In this document: positions 1 to 10,194 of the stretch, piece by piece
Layout of the letters: each line of letters opens with the position of its first letter
Numbering within the stretch: the stretch's first letter is position 1
Source: MSPOR6 sp964652195
GTDB lineage: Bacteria; Poribacteria; WGA-4E; WGA-3G
NCBI GenBank assembly: GCA_964652195.1
Contig: CAZZBB010000106.1
Location: forward strand, 62,001 to 126,000
DNA length: 64,000 nucleotides
Reading direction: 5' to 3'
Notes under the pieces: generated by a model
Database searches by the model: none
Told to the model about the DNA's origin: nothing
The model's input: the letters and a program-made list of their open reading frames with translations, nothing else
Position numbers and translations under genes: made by a program

Positions 1-2
1 AA

Positions 3-191
3 CAGATACAACCTGATGATAGAGTCATCGTTATCTCCACTGCAAACGGACTTAAATTTCCTGATTTCAAAGTTGGTTATCATAATGTGATTCCAAACCA
101 ATCTCCACCACCTTACCTGAATCTTCCTTATGAATTAGAAGCAGATTATGAGACAGTTCTCAGACAAATTGATAATCATCTTGATTCATAA
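3..191 (+). CDS. Threonine synthase-like protein, C-terminal fragment
   Basis: This open frame enters from the left edge and ends at TAA 189-191, giving 62 residues. It contains VIVISTANGLKFPDFKVGYH followed by a hydrophilic tail. The pattern V-V-ISTA-x-GLKF resembles the C-terminal strand of threonine synthase and other fold-type II PLP enzymes, where the segment lies near the cofactor phosphate. Threonine synthase turns O-phosphohomoserine into threonine in the cytoplasm. The PLP lysine and the rest of the protein lie outside the window, so the family call rests on this short motif only. About 200 nt with a promoter-like pair separate it from the next gene. Confidence 0.5.
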   Translation, partial: QIQPDDRVIVISTANGLKFPDFKVGYHNVIPNQSPPPYLNLPYELEADYETVLRQIDNHLDS

Positions 192-328
192 CCTATCTAT
201 CATTCTTAGGATTTCATGCACTTCACACCAGAAGGTTCAATCTCATCAAATCAATCACTGTCTAACCTAACCGTGTTAGTTTCTTGTTGTTATAGCAGAA
301 TTCCTTTGTCATAACATAGCTTAAATAT

Positions 329-358
329 TTGCAATATTAGGTTGAATTATGTTATAAT
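329..358 (+). promoter_or_regulatory. Sigma-70-like promoter upstream of xylA
   Basis: A perfect -10 box TATAAT lies at 353-358 and a partial -35 box TTGCAA at 329-334, with an 18-bp spacer. The expected start point is about 25 nt before the xylA ATG, which leaves room for the AGGAG at 379-383. This is sequence inspection only. Confidence 0.5.
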
Positions 359-390
359 TTGGCAAAGAGAATTCATTTAGGAGATAATGC

Positions 391-1560
391 ATGTCAGATC
401 AGTATCTGCCCAAACCTGAACATAAATTTACTTTCGGGTTATGGACAGTTGGAAACCCAGGCAGAGATCCTTTCGGAGATGTAGTCAGACCTACCTTAAA
501 ACCTACCTACAGCGTTCAAAAGTTAAGTGAATTAGGGGCATACGGCGTTAACTTACACGATAACGACCTTGTTCCATTTGACGCCACACCTACAGAACGC
601 GAAAAGATTGTTAATGAATTCAAAAAGGCACTGAGTGACCATGGAATGAAAGTTCCCATGGCAACTACCAACCTATTTTACCATCCAATTTTTAAAGATG
701 GTGCCTTCACTTCTAACAATCCTAAGGTAAGAGCCTTTGCTATACAGAAAACGTTAAATGCTATAGATCTTGGTGTTGAACTCGGAGCAACAGTCTATGT
801 GTTTTGGGGTGGTCGCGAAGGTGCTGAAGTCGATGCTGCTAAAGATGGTCCCGATACTGTTAAATGGAACCGCGAGGCGATGAACTATTTTACCCATTAT
901 GTGAAAGACCAAGGGTATGATCTGAAGTTCGCATTAGAAGCAAAGCCTAATGAACCGCGTGGGGATATATATTTACCTACAACTGGTCATATGCTACATT
1001 TCATTGAAACTCTTGACCATCCAGAAATGGTAGGTGTTAACCCCGAATTTGCACATGAAACAATGGCAGGTTTGAGTTTTTTACATGGGGTGGCACAAGC
1101 CTATGAATCAGGTAAACTTTTCCACATTGACCTAAATGATCAGAAAATGAGTCGTTTCGACCAAGATCTTCGGTTTGGTTCAGAAAATATAAAAGCTGCA
1201 TTCTTTCTCGTAAAATTTCTTGAGGATGTCAACTGGGATGGCAATAGACATTTCGATGCACATGCCTATCGTACAGAAGATGAACAGGGTGTTTGGGATT
1301 TCGCTGCGGGTTGTATGCGGAGTTACCTGATTTTAAAAGAAAAAGCACAACGATTCAATGAAGATACTGAAATCCAAGGAATAATCTCTGACCTACGTAC
1401 CCGTGATCCTGAACTGGAATCTCTCATGGCAAACTATAGTGCTGAGAATGCTGCCAAACTAAGAAATAAAGACTTCCAACCAGATAAAATTGCTCAATTA
1501 GGTCTTGGCTACGAAAAGTTAGATCAACTTACCTTTGAGGTATTAACCGGCGTCAGATAA
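391..1560 (+). CDS. xylA: Xylose isomerase (class I, actinomycete type)
   Basis: This cytoplasmic enzyme isomerises D-xylose to D-xylulose, and glucose to fructose, using two divalent metals. Its 389 residues match the short class I form (about 388 aa). The catalytic site is visible: His56 and Asp59 in LHDNDLVPFDA, metal ligands Glu183 and Lys185 in EAKPNEPRG, Glu219 and His222 in NPEFAHETM, Asp247, Asp257 and Asp259 in the HIDLND to FDQDLRFG segment, and Asp289 in HFDAH. The ATG at 391 follows AGGAG at 379-383. No xylulokinase is adjacent. The next gene downstream is a CstA-type carrier 50 nt away, so the two may be co-transcribed, but no pathway link is evident. Confidence 0.95.
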   Translation: MSDQYLPKPEHKFTFGLWTVGNPGRDPFGDVVRPTLKPTYSVQKLSELGAYGVNLHDNDLVPFDATPTEREKIVNEFKKALSDHGMKVPMATTNLFYHPIFKDGAFTSNNPKVRAFAIQKTLNAIDLGVELGATVYVFWGGREGAEVDAAKDGPDTVKWNREAMNYFTHYVKDQGYDLKFALEAKPNEPRGDIYLPTTGHMLHFIETLDHPEMVGVNPEFAHETMAGLSFLHGVAQAYESGKLFHIDLNDQKMSRFDQDLRFGSENIKAAFFLVKFLEDVNWDGNRHFDAHAYRTEDEQGVWDFAAGCMRSYLILKEKAQRFNEDTEIQGIISDLRTRDPELESLMANYSAENAAKLRNKDFQPDKIAQLGLGYEKLDQLTFEVLTGVR

Positions 1561-1610
1561 CTCTGTAATAGGTATCCACTATAAGGTATTGAAGAGTTGG
1601 AATATCGCCT

Positions 1611-3515
1611 ATGAGTACACTTTTTATAGCTGTATTAAGTTTTATCGGCTTCATTGTTGCCTATCATACCTATGGTAAGTGGCTTGCGAGAAAGATATTC
1701 GGTTTAGATCCTCAAGCAAAAGTACCCAGTCAAGAATTAAAGGATGATGTTGATTATGTTCCGACAAAAAAGGAAATAATTTTCGGACATCATTTCACCA
1801 GTATAGCGGGAACAGGCCCAATAGTTGGACCGGCAATTGCTGTCTTTTGGGGATGGTTACCCGCACTCCTTTGGGTTATAATTGGATCGGTTTTTATTGG
1901 TGCTGTTCATGATTTTGGTGCACTCGTTGTTTCCCTCCGCAATCGAGGACAAAGTGTCGGTGAAGTAGCCGGCAGAATGATCGGTCCTCGAGCCAAGTTT
2001 CTATTTCTCATCGTACTTTTCATGGGTTTGACCATTGTCTTGGCTATCTTTGGATTGGTCATAGCCCTCATCTTTTCATATTACCCTGAATCTGTCCTTT
2101 CTGTCTGGGTTGAGATTCCACTGGCAGTTATCATAGGAATTTGGATCTATCGTAGGGGTGGAAACATCCTTATCCCATCTATCATTGCCCTTGGAATAAT
2201 GTATATTGCTATGGCAGTTGGGGCATACATTCTTCCGGTTGACCTTGGTAGTTGGTTCGGTATACCTCTACTCAGTGAATCTTACGTAAATGTGGTGGTG
2301 ATATGGACTTTAGTTTTGTTTGTTTACTGCTTTATCGCATCAGTATTACCTGTTTGGACACTTCTCCAACCCCGAGATTTCATTAACAGTCATGAATTAG
2401 TCTTAGCGTTAGTACTACTTGTACTCGGTTTAGCAGTTGCAGGTTTGACAGGTAAGGCGGATCTATTCTCATCAGCACCTGCTATAGCTTCAGACATTCC
2501 CCCTGATGCCCCACCAATTTGGCCATTCCTTTTCATAACAATTGCGTGTGGTGCTGTGAGTGGTTTCCACTGTATGGTCAGTTCCGGCACTTCAAGTAAG
2601 CAGATTGCCTCCGAAGGAGATGCCCAATACGTAGGATACGGTGCCATGCTACTGGAGGGTGGTCTTGCAGTCGTGGTTATAATTGCTTGTTGTGCGGGGA
2701 TCGGTATGGGAGTATTTGACCGCACTATGGATTCAAATAGCGCAGCAGGTTATACCTTCCAACCAATTCTCAAAGAAGAAAGTCAGCAACCGGTTATCCA
2801 ACAGGATGCATGGAGAACACGGTACGCTACTACCGCTACTGTTACAAAAGAAGATGGTACAACAGTATTTGTTGGTGGATGGGGAAGCCATAAACTTAGA
2901 GAGAAGGTTAGTGCATTTGTTGATGGTGGTGGAAATTTCTTGGCATCTCTTGGAATACCTTTGAAAATGGGTATTGCAATTATGGCAGTACTTGTAGCGA
3001 GTTTCGCTGCAACAACACTTGATACTGCAACACGATTGCAACGGTATGTTATTCATGAACTCGCACAAACTGCAAATATCAAACCATTGACAAATCGTTA
3101 TATTGCCACTGGATTTGCATTACTTTTTGCCGCTGCTGTGGCATTACTTCAAGGACCAAGCGGTCCTGGAAGTGGTGGATTGACACTTTGGCCGTTATTC
3201 GGGGCAACAAATCAGTTATTGGCAGGATTAGCATTTATGGTTATTGTGTTTTATCTGATTAGACGTAATAAGCCTTTATGGTTTGCATTCCTACCAATGG
3301 TAGTAATGCTCCTTATGCCAGCTTGGGCAATGTTACACCAAATGTTTGTCCCAGAGACAGGGTGGTTAGCAAAAGGAAATTATTTATTATTCGGGTTTGG
3401 AATTATAGTGGAATCATTACAAGTGTGGATGGTAGTTGAAGGTATCCTTGCATGGCGTAATGCAAGAGGAAATTATCCTGAATTGCCTCAGCTGCAAACG
3501 GTAATTTCAAAGTAG
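1611..3515 (+). CDS. cstA: CstA/BtsT-family carbon starvation transporter
   Basis: This is a 634-residue polytopic inner-membrane protein. Its N-terminal half carries the family hallmark: the FGHHFTSIAGTGPIVGPAIA stretch, then GAVHDFGALVVSLR and VGEVAGRMIG. Members take up peptides or pyruvate during carbon limitation. The second hallmark region HCMVSSGTSSKQI is near residue 320. A soluble loop around residues 375-440 separates the last groups of helices, and LFGATNQLLAGLAF is also typical. It is somewhat shorter than E. coli CstA (about 700 aa). The substrate cannot be told from the sequence. It follows xylA by 50 nt on the same strand. Confidence 0.9.
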   Translation: MSTLFIAVLSFIGFIVAYHTYGKWLARKIFGLDPQAKVPSQELKDDVDYVPTKKEIIFGHHFTSIAGTGPIVGPAIAVFWGWLPALLWVIIGSVFIGAVHDFGALVVSLRNRGQSVGEVAGRMIGPRAKFLFLIVLFMGLTIVLAIFGLVIALIFSYYPESVLSVWVEIPLAVIIGIWIYRRGGNILIPSIIALGIMYIAMAVGAYILPVDLGSWFGIPLLSESYVNVVVIWTLVLFVYCFIASVLPVWTLLQPRDFINSHELVLALVLLVLGLAVAGLTGKADLFSSAPAIASDIPPDAPPIWPFLFITIACGAVSGFHCMVSSGTSSKQIASEGDAQYVGYGAMLLEGGLAVVVIIACCAGIGMGVFDRTMDSNSAAGYTFQPILKEESQQPVIQQDAWRTRYATTATVTKEDGTTVFVGGWGSHKLREKVSAFVDGGGNFLASLGIPLKMGIAIMAVLVASFAATTLDTATRLQRYVIHELAQTANIKPLTNRYIATGFALLFAAAVALLQGPSGPGSGGLTLWPLFGATNQLLAGLAFMVIVFYLIRRNKPLWFAFLPMVVMLLMPAWAMLHQMFVPETGWLAKGNYLLFGFGIIVESLQVWMVVEGILAWRNARGNYPELPQLQTVISK

Positions 3516-3623
3516 TCTATAAGATGTCAACCTTTAATGAAAGTGAATACAATATCCGGAAGAAATGTGAAGTTATTATACAAAATGAATTATTGATTCC
3601 CCCAAATATTACTGGTACCAGTG

Positions 3624-4898
3624 TCATTCAGTGTGTAATGCTTCAATAGGTGATAATAATGAGGCTTTTATTGCAGGATACAACCCAAAGACGACTCCTA
3701 TTGTAGATGAGAATAGGATGGATAGTAATATCCATTCTATTGTAATAGTTGCTTGCCAGTAGGGGACTATCTTCACAATCCTAACCGCAAGGTATGCTGC
3801 ACCTTTACTAAACAGTAAACTCAAGAAAATTCCAAGTATACCACCACTCATACACATCATAATTGCTTCTATTAGAAACTGCATGAGTATATCTGTATGT
3901 TTGGCACCAACAGTCTTTCTTAATCCAATTTCACGAGTTCGTTCTGTAACAGAAACTAACATTATATTCATTATACCAATACCACCAACAAGTAGTGAAA
4001 AACCCGCAATACTCCCCAATGTAATTTTTAAAACTGTGCTGATCTTATCAAGTTGCCTCATCCCCGATTTCATATCCCAAATTATAAAAAAGTCATCCTT
4101 GTTCCGATGTCGTTTTCTTATTGATGTTTTTACTTCCTCCATTGCCCGTGGTATATCTGAAACATCTTTTGTCTGTATGGACAACATCTGAATCTTATCT
4201 GTACCCGTGAATCTCATCTGCGTCGTTGTTATTGGTATGAAGATCTGTGCATCTAAACTAAATCCAAATCTAAGATATCTTTTTCGAGGAACCATTGATC
4301 CAATAACTGTTAGGCGTTCCTTCTCCCGGTTATTACCAGACCCTCTGGCAATCTTTATCTCCCTACCAATAGGAGAAGTACTGCCAAATAGATCCGAGGC
4401 AATCTCCGACCCGAGGACACAAACTCTCGCCGCATTTTCAATATCTTCCTCCGATAAAAACCGTCCTTCTTGAATATCCCAGTCCATTGCTTCTGAATAA
4501 GTAGAATTCACACCATTATAACTTGTACGTACTTCTGCACCCCCAGAAACCTGTACAAGAACATTACCCCACGCAGGAATTCGTGGAACTGTTAGTGTCA
4601 CAGAAGGACATTCCGCTTCAATTGCCAATACATCCTCATACTTAAAGTATTCATTGGTACGATTTGTAACCCAAACATCACCTACTTTCTTGATGTTAAT
4701 ACAATACATGGTGAATTGGTTTACACCCCCTTGTTTACGTGCTTCTTCAAGTACTATAGTCTTCGCACCATTCCCAATCGCGACCATAGCTAACACAGAA
4801 GCCACACCAATGATAATACCCATTATTGTTAATAAGGAACGTAATTTGTTTGCAATGATTAATGAGAATGCAATAGAGATACAATTAATAATACGCAT
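3624..4898 (-). CDS. MacB-type ABC transporter permease (FtsX domain), no ATPase
   Basis: The 424 residues have the MacB/FtsX permease plan. A first helix near residues 15-40 is preceded by LTIMGIIIGVASVLAMVAIG, followed by a periplasmic MacB-PCD domain (about 40-270) and three C-terminal helices with NIMLVSVTERTREIGLRK, the conserved cytoplasmic turn. Such permeases transmit mechanical force for export of lipoproteins, macrolides or peptides together with a separate ATPase. No ATP-binding subunit or adaptor gene is adjacent. The gene follows the sigma-propeller gene by 36 nt on the same strand, so the two may form one transcript. A clear paralogue lies at 20518-21768. I see no convincing Shine-Dalgarno before the ATG at 4898. 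Confidence 0.85.
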   Translation of the reverse strand: MRIINCISIAFSLIIANKLRSLLTIMGIIIGVASVLAMVAIGNGAKTIVLEEARKQGGVNQFTMYCINIKKVGDVWVTNRTNEYFKYEDVLAIEAECPSVTLTVPRIPAWGNVLVQVSGGAEVRTSYNGVNSTYSEAMDWDIQEGRFLSEEDIENAARVCVLGSEIASDLFGSTSPIGREIKIARGSGNNREKERLTVIGSMVPRKRYLRFGFSLDAQIFIPITTTQMRFTGTDKIQMLSIQTKDVSDIPRAMEEVKTSIRKRHRNKDDFFIIWDMKSGMRQLDKISTVLKITLGSIAGFSLLVGGIGIMNIMLVSVTERTREIGLRKTVGAKHTDILMQFLIEAIMMCMSGGILGIFLSLLFSKGAAYLAVRIVKIVPYWQATITIEWILLSILFSSTIGVVFGLYPAIKASLLSPIEALHTE

Positions 4899-4934
4899 GC
4901 TATATTGTGATTATAGATTTTGATCACACAGAGA

Positions 4935-7706
4935 TTATGATTCACTCCGTTTGATGCAAAGCACGCCGCTTCTTTCTGTTCCAACGAAAAAAGTACTATC
5001 CTCAGCAACCAGGCAGGTTATAGTATCTGGAATTTCAGGCACAATCTGTTCCCATATACCAATCTCTTTCTGAAACTGAAAAATCCCTTTCTCATTAGCA
5101 CCATATACTATATCCTCGGTTGCCACTATTGACTCAATTATTAAATTGGTACCATCTTTATCCGTAAGCGCATTCCAAACAATACCATCATCTGAATTGA
5201 AAACCCCTTTATCAGTAGCAACGTAAACAGTTGACGCGTTAAATCCAATCTGTTTATAATGTAGAGCCGATTGTGGTAAATCGTCTGTTATGTTTTTCCA
5301 ACTATCACCACCATCATGTGATTGTAGAAGCTGTCCATCCCGTTTGCCGACATAAACAATATCACCAGATGCAGCAATTTTTATACCTTGTGTAATGTTT
5401 TCTTTTGAGAGTTGACAAGTTTCCTCAATTTTTGTATCAATCCATTCTTCATCACCAGGTTTCCATCTGAAGAGTTTGTAATTGTATTCCATGTAATATG
5501 TTTCACCGGAAACAGTAAAGCCACCGTATAATCCTTCGAGTATAAATTCGTATGAAAGTTGATGATCTCCCTGAATTTGCTCCAACTGCTTTAAGAAGCA
5601 CTCAGCACCATATTCTGGATTCTCTTCTATCACCTTTGATGTTAATGGTTTATGGTCAGATTCAGGAGTTGAAGTGAAGGTGAGTAAAATACCTTGTCCG
5701 GACAGCCGATGACTATTGAATGGAAATGTTGCTTGACCAAAAACGTACCACATCAACTTAGACGAATTTAGAGTAGGAATCCCTTCAATAGGCACTAACG
5801 AATCTTTCCCAGGGATTAAACGATAATATACAGTCTCACAATTTCGTTTGATTCCTTTAGCATACAAAACACCATCGACTGCTGAAATCTGTACAATCTG
5901 TGGCGTATCATCTGCATATTTCAACAAAAAACGTTGCGGAATTTCAATAGTATACTTATCCAATTCAATCTCAACTGTAGTCCATGAACTACCACCATCT
6001 ATTGATTTAACAACACTCCCAGCAACTATGGCATAGAGTGAATCTGGAATTTGTGAATCTGCATTGGAATTGAAACTGACTAAGTTATCGACTCTACATT
6101 CAATTCTTGAATTGAATCTGTGCCAAGTTTTTCCTCCATCTAATGAACGGTGAATACCTGTTATACCTCCTGTATAGAACGTGTTTTCGTCTATTGCTAC
6201 AGCAGAATTCACACTAAACTTCTTAGGTGTTATACCAGAAGATTCAACAATATTCCAAGTGTTGCCATAATCCACTGAACGAGCTACCACACCTTCATCC
6301 CCACATACCAGCAAGAGTGTTTTGCCATAGGCAAGTAGTTTAATATTAGGTAATGATCTCATAAAATTCGTAGTGTCAGACGGTGTAATGTCTTCCCATG
6401 ATTCACCATTATCCGATGACCGCAAGACCCACCAAGAATTTTTAGTGAAATCATAATACTCTTCAGTATTGTTCTCCATTATTCCATCAGCACCAAATAC
6501 ATCTACTGATACTGCGACATAGATCTGGTTATCAGACACTTCCAAAGAACAGACATGAATAGGCACATCTAATGGTAACATAAGCCGTCCCCAGGTCCCT
6601 GCTATATAACGATAGGTTTGTGAATAGGATGTTGCAAACAGCGTATCTTGACATATTCGTAACAATCTAATTTCAGAATTATCTGTTAAGTGTTTTTCTA
6701 AGCCTTTATTGAGATTTACCCACGAAGACCCACGGTCAAGAGATTGAAAAACACCTTGATTGAGTGAGAGATAAAATGTATCCTTAGCGATTAGCAACTC
6801 TCTTACAAATCCATCTGGACAAGGACCAACAGAATTCCAAGTCTTACCTTCATCGGTAGATGCGAATAATTTATCAGATGGAATAATATATAGAGTTCCA
6901 TTGTGTTCGGCAATAGGTATATCCCCGTGTGTCTCTTGTTGTAGTAAATCTGTGTTAACAAGCTGCCACTCATTTTCAGTTGAGGGTAATTTATAAATAT
7001 CCTTATAACCCATAACAGCATAAAGTGTTCTATCTGATGTGATAGCTAACGTACCTACTGAAGCTGCTACTCCCGGTTCATTCATCTGTATCCACTGCAT
7101 AATATTCTCCGTTAGATTGTCTGGATGTTCAAAACCACCTAATGTTTTCCGTACCATCTCTTCCTCCTTCTTTAATCGCTTTCTCGCACGGTGTAATCTA
7201 CTTTTAATCGTATTCAACGGCACATTTAAGAAATCACTAATATCTTCACAACGCATTTCACCAAGATAGTGAAGCGTTATCACAGTCTGTTCATTTGCAG
7301 GTAATTTGTTAAGAAGGTGTTTCACAACCTTATGCCGTTTTTCTGTTGCCTTAACTTCCCTCTGTTCATCAAGATACCGTTTATAAAACACTCTTTCTAT
7401 TTCCGCTTCAGGTATAGAATCAATTGATGTAATCGGAAGTTGTGCTTTTCTATAATAGGCATAACAACAATTCTCAACAATCGTTTGTAACCATGCAGCA
7501 AATCGGTTCGGTTCTCGAAGTGTATCAAGTTTTTTATATGCCTGAAGAAAAGTATCCTGTGTTATTTCTTCTGCGAGGTGGAAATCTCCGATCATCCGCC
7601 ATGCAAAGGCATGTATCTGCTTTTGGTATCTTCTCACCAAATTCGTAAATGCCTCTTGGTTACCACTCAGAATTTCTTGAATGAGTTTAGCATCGTCATT
7701 TTTCAT
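4935..7706 (-). CDS. ECF sigma factor fused to C-terminal Asp-box beta-propeller
   Basis: Residues 1-185 form an ECF sigma-70 factor. Region 2 has HLAEEITQDTFLQAYKKL, and region 4 has ALPANEQ-like LPANEQTVITLHYLGEMR followed by a helix-turn-helix with LNTIKSRLHRARKRLK. Residues about 200-923 carry at least eight Asp-box repeats (S-x-D-x-G-x-x-W): STDEGKTW, SLDRGSSW, SSDNGESW, SVDYGNTW, SLDGGKTW, SIDGGSSW, SHDGGDSW and a weaker SDDGIVW. This predicts one or two sortilin/BNR-type propellers. No signal peptide or membrane helix separates the parts, so the whole protein should be cytoplasmic. Fusions of ECF factors to sensory C-termini are known, and the propeller probably serves as a ligand or partner sensor. 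RBS AGGAG precedes the ATG. A MacB-type permease follows. Confidence 0.85.
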   Translation of the reverse strand: MKNDDAKLIQEILSGNQEAFTNLVRRYQKQIHAFAWRMIGDFHLAEEITQDTFLQAYKKLDTLREPNRFAAWLQTIVENCCYAYYRKAQLPITSIDSIPEAEIERVFYKRYLDEQREVKATEKRHKVVKHLLNKLPANEQTVITLHYLGEMRCEDISDFLNVPLNTIKSRLHRARKRLKKEEEMVRKTLGGFEHPDNLTENIMQWIQMNEPGVAASVGTLAITSDRTLYAVMGYKDIYKLPSTENEWQLVNTDLLQQETHGDIPIAEHNGTLYIIPSDKLFASTDEGKTWNSVGPCPDGFVRELLIAKDTFYLSLNQGVFQSLDRGSSWVNLNKGLEKHLTDNSEIRLLRICQDTLFATSYSQTYRYIAGTWGRLMLPLDVPIHVCSLEVSDNQIYVAVSVDVFGADGIMENNTEEYYDFTKNSWWVLRSSDNGESWEDITPSDTTNFMRSLPNIKLLAYGKTLLLVCGDEGVVARSVDYGNTWNIVESSGITPKKFSVNSAVAIDENTFYTGGITGIHRSLDGGKTWHRFNSRIECRVDNLVSFNSNADSQIPDSLYAIVAGSVVKSIDGGSSWTTVEIELDKYTIEIPQRFLLKYADDTPQIVQISAVDGVLYAKGIKRNCETVYYRLIPGKDSLVPIEGIPTLNSSKLMWYVFGQATFPFNSHRLSGQGILLTFTSTPESDHKPLTSKVIEENPEYGAECFLKQLEQIQGDHQLSYEFILEGLYGGFTVSGETYYMEYNYKLFRWKPGDEEWIDTKIEETCQLSKENITQGIKIAASGDIVYVGKRDGQLLQSHDGGDSWKNITDDLPQSALHYKQIGFNASTVYVATDKGVFNSDDGIVWNALTDKDGTNLIIESIVATEDIVYGANEKGIFQFQKEIGIWEQIVPEIPDTITCLVAEDSTFFVGTERSGVLCIKRSES

Positions 7707-7920
7707 ATTTATCTCCTACACGGAATCCTCTTATGATATACAGATACATTTAAATATGAAATGGTTGCATAAAATGTAATTATTGAATGGAGAATGATTT
7801 TTATAGGAAAGGCAGATACAAGAAGATTACTAATAGGGTGAGATTAAATGTTGATCAGATACATTCTTGGAATTATGTATAGGTATAACGTATTTGATTA
7901 TTCTACTTTGAAAAGTGATT

Positions 7921-8586
7921 CTATCCAAGATTGTTATCGGTATTAAAGATTTCTTTTGCTCTTATATAATCTTCAGGTGTGTTGATATTAACAAATGAAA
8001 GACCTTCAGGGTCATAAGGCTGCCATTCTTTAGGTGATAGGTTCAGGCTATTGATCCGTTTACGAAGTGCATGAACTCTATAATCTGTTTCATCAAACAT
8101 CTCTTCAATAAACGGCAAACACCGCTTAGAATAGACTGCACATAATGTTTGGTAGGTTATACCTGTATCCTTTTTCTGTTTTAACTTCTTCTCACGGTTA
8201 GGAATTTTCGTAGTATAAGGTATTACTGCCTCATATTCTCCTAAAACAGATATTAGGTATTTCAATAGATCCGAATTGAGAAACGGACTATCACAACCAA
8301 CACATAGAACAGAATCATGTGATGCATAAGTTAACCCTGTATGTATGCCTCCTAATGCACCTGTATTTGGCACAATATCGCTATACATTCTTATATTGAG
8401 ATGTGCATATTCATCAGGATTATTTGTAATTATAAGGAGTTCATCAGCTATGGGTTGTAAACACTCAATTATTTGACCTATAATAGTGTTCTTCCCAAGT
8501 TGAAGTAACGACTTATTCTCTCCCATCCGTTTGCTTTTTCCGCCAGCTAATATTACACCTGTTACCAATTGAGTATTTTTATGCAT
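7921..8586 (-). CDS. mobA: Molybdenum cofactor guanylyltransferase (MobA-like)
   Basis: MobA attaches GMP to molybdopterin to make the MGD cofactor in the cytoplasm. The 221 residues begin with the nucleotidyltransferase signature VILAGGKSKRMGENKSLLQL (about residues 11-30). They also carry the NTGALGGIHTGL segment and VGCDSPFL, where the Asp binds magnesium. The length fits the family (about 190-220). A related role, such as MobA-like nucleotidyl transfer in another pathway, is possible because no other molybdenum cofactor gene is near. It lies 29 nt downstream of the sulfatase gene and may share its transcript. Confidence 0.8.
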   Translation of the reverse strand: MHKNTQLVTGVILAGGKSKRMGENKSLLQLGKNTIIGQIIECLQPIADELLIITNNPDEYAHLNIRMYSDIVPNTGALGGIHTGLTYASHDSVLCVGCDSPFLNSDLLKYLISVLGEYEAVIPYTTKIPNREKKLKQKKDTGITYQTLCAVYSKRCLPFIEEMFDETDYRVHALRKRINSLNLSPKEWQPYDPEGLSFVNINTPEDYIRAKEIFNTDNNLG

Positions 8587-8615
8587 AGGATAAGTAAAAA
8601 AGACTATTGAGTATT

Positions 8616-9992
8616 TTAATCTACAAGGCTCGGACCAAAACGACTTTCCATCCGGGTTCGTAATTCTCTAACTAATTGTTGTTCTGCATCAGCGATATTG
8701 TTCAATTCGTCTGGATCTTCAACAAGATTGTACAATTCAATGAACCCATCACTGTCTTCAATTAATTTGTGGGTATCCGTCCGAATACAACTGAATTTAC
8801 GAAGTTTACTGACAGTCTCGCTGCGATGGTTTTCACTTTCACCACGGAGGACTGGAGCAATTGAGAGACCGTCGATATTTTCCAACACAGGTACATCCGC
8901 GAAATCACAGATAGTAGGGTTCAAATCAATAAGTTCAACTAAATCATCTGAAATTCGATTCCCTTCTATTCCAGGTCCTGCTACGATTAATGGCACACGG
9001 AGAGATGCTTCATACGCTATACTCTTTGTATATAAACCGTGGTCACCCAGCATTTCACCATGATCACTTGAATAAATTATGTATGTGTTATCAAGGATGC
9101 GCCGTTCTTCAAGTGCATTTAGCATCATACCTATCTGATCATCAATTAGTTCTGTTGCTGCACAATACTGACGTCGCGTAATATCAATCTCTTCAGGCGT
9201 TAAATTGACAGTGCGTTTTTGCACCCATTCAGGTTTACCATTCATATCATCAATTATAGGATCCGGCATATCGGCATCTCGATACTTGTCCCCGTATTCT
9301 GTAGGAGGATCAAACGGGTCATGTGGACCAACGAAACTGACAAATAAGTGCCATGGAAAATCATCAGGTATATTTTCAATAAAATCTGTCGCACTTCTAC
9401 CGATATAGGTATCCTCAAAATCTTCTGTGGAGTGGACAGAATCATAGGATCCTCCCTTAATCCATCCATTCTTTGAACGATTTCGATAATCACGATAGAA
9501 TGTTTCTAATAGACCTTTCTCCTCAAGATAGTGTGTATAGGGACCAATAGGTGTTGCTGATTTGCCAGCATGCATTTTGCCTTCACACTCCTCTGGGTGT
9601 GTGAATCCCCAACTGTAGGTACGCGGACGATCACCGAAACGACCATTGTAACCATCCGGTTTTGCAAGATCAAGTTTACCGACACAACCAACACGATAAC
9701 CGTTATCACGAAGTTGTTGATAATAGGTCGGTACAGTAGACGGAAGAAAACTGCCATTGTCAAGTGAACCTAATCGAGAAGGTTGTATACCGGAAGCCAA
9801 TCCGATACGAGATGGGGCACATACTGGAGCATTCGTTGTACAATTTGTAAAAGTTACCCCCATCTCAGTTAATCTACGTAGGTTTGGGGTGTTAAGGGCA
9901 TCGGGTGACTTTTCATGTGTTTCTACATAGTCGTATCTATGTTGGTCAGACATAATAAAAAGCACATTAGGTCTATCTGTTTTTCTGCTCAT
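8616..9992 (-). CDS. Sulfatase (type I, formylglycine-dependent)
   Basis: The protein hydrolyses sulfate esters. Its 458 residues open with the alkaline phosphatase-fold strand PNVLFIMSDQHRYD, whose Asp is a metal ligand. The activation motif CAPSR follows at residues 58-62; Cys58 would be converted to formylglycine by a maturation enzyme not seen here. The second metal cluster is YIIYSSDHGEMLGDHGLY. No signal peptide is visible, which argues for a cytoplasmic enzyme or a non-classical location. Sulfatases are abundant in bacteria living on algal or sponge sulfated glycans. The substrate is not predictable. A weak SD (TTGGAG) precedes the ATG. Confidence 0.9.
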   Translation of the reverse strand: MSRKTDRPNVLFIMSDQHRYDYVETHEKSPDALNTPNLRRLTEMGVTFTNCTTNAPVCAPSRIGLASGIQPSRLGSLDNGSFLPSTVPTYYQQLRDNGYRVGCVGKLDLAKPDGYNGRFGDRPRTYSWGFTHPEECEGKMHAGKSATPIGPYTHYLEEKGLLETFYRDYRNRSKNGWIKGGSYDSVHSTEDFEDTYIGRSATDFIENIPDDFPWHLFVSFVGPHDPFDPPTEYGDKYRDADMPDPIIDDMNGKPEWVQKRTVNLTPEEIDITRRQYCAATELIDDQIGMMLNALEERRILDNTYIIYSSDHGEMLGDHGLYTKSIAYEASLRVPLIVAGPGIEGNRISDDLVELIDLNPTICDFADVPVLENIDGLSIAPVLRGESENHRSETVSKLRKFSCIRTDTHKLIEDSDGFIELYNLVEDPDELNNIADAEQQLVRELRTRMESRFGPSLVD

Positions 9993-10194
9993 ATATAATT
10001 ACTCCAATATGATGTTCATCATTAGTATAGTTTATTCAGTTTAGGATTGTAGTATTGAACATTATACATGACATATATCTATGCTTCAAACATTATCGTC
10101 AGGCGCGTGTAAAGTTTTTGGCACTAAACCTTACGCTGCTTATGTTCGCATCACACCTTTAATGAATATCCCATGAACAGTTGTTATCCGTGGC

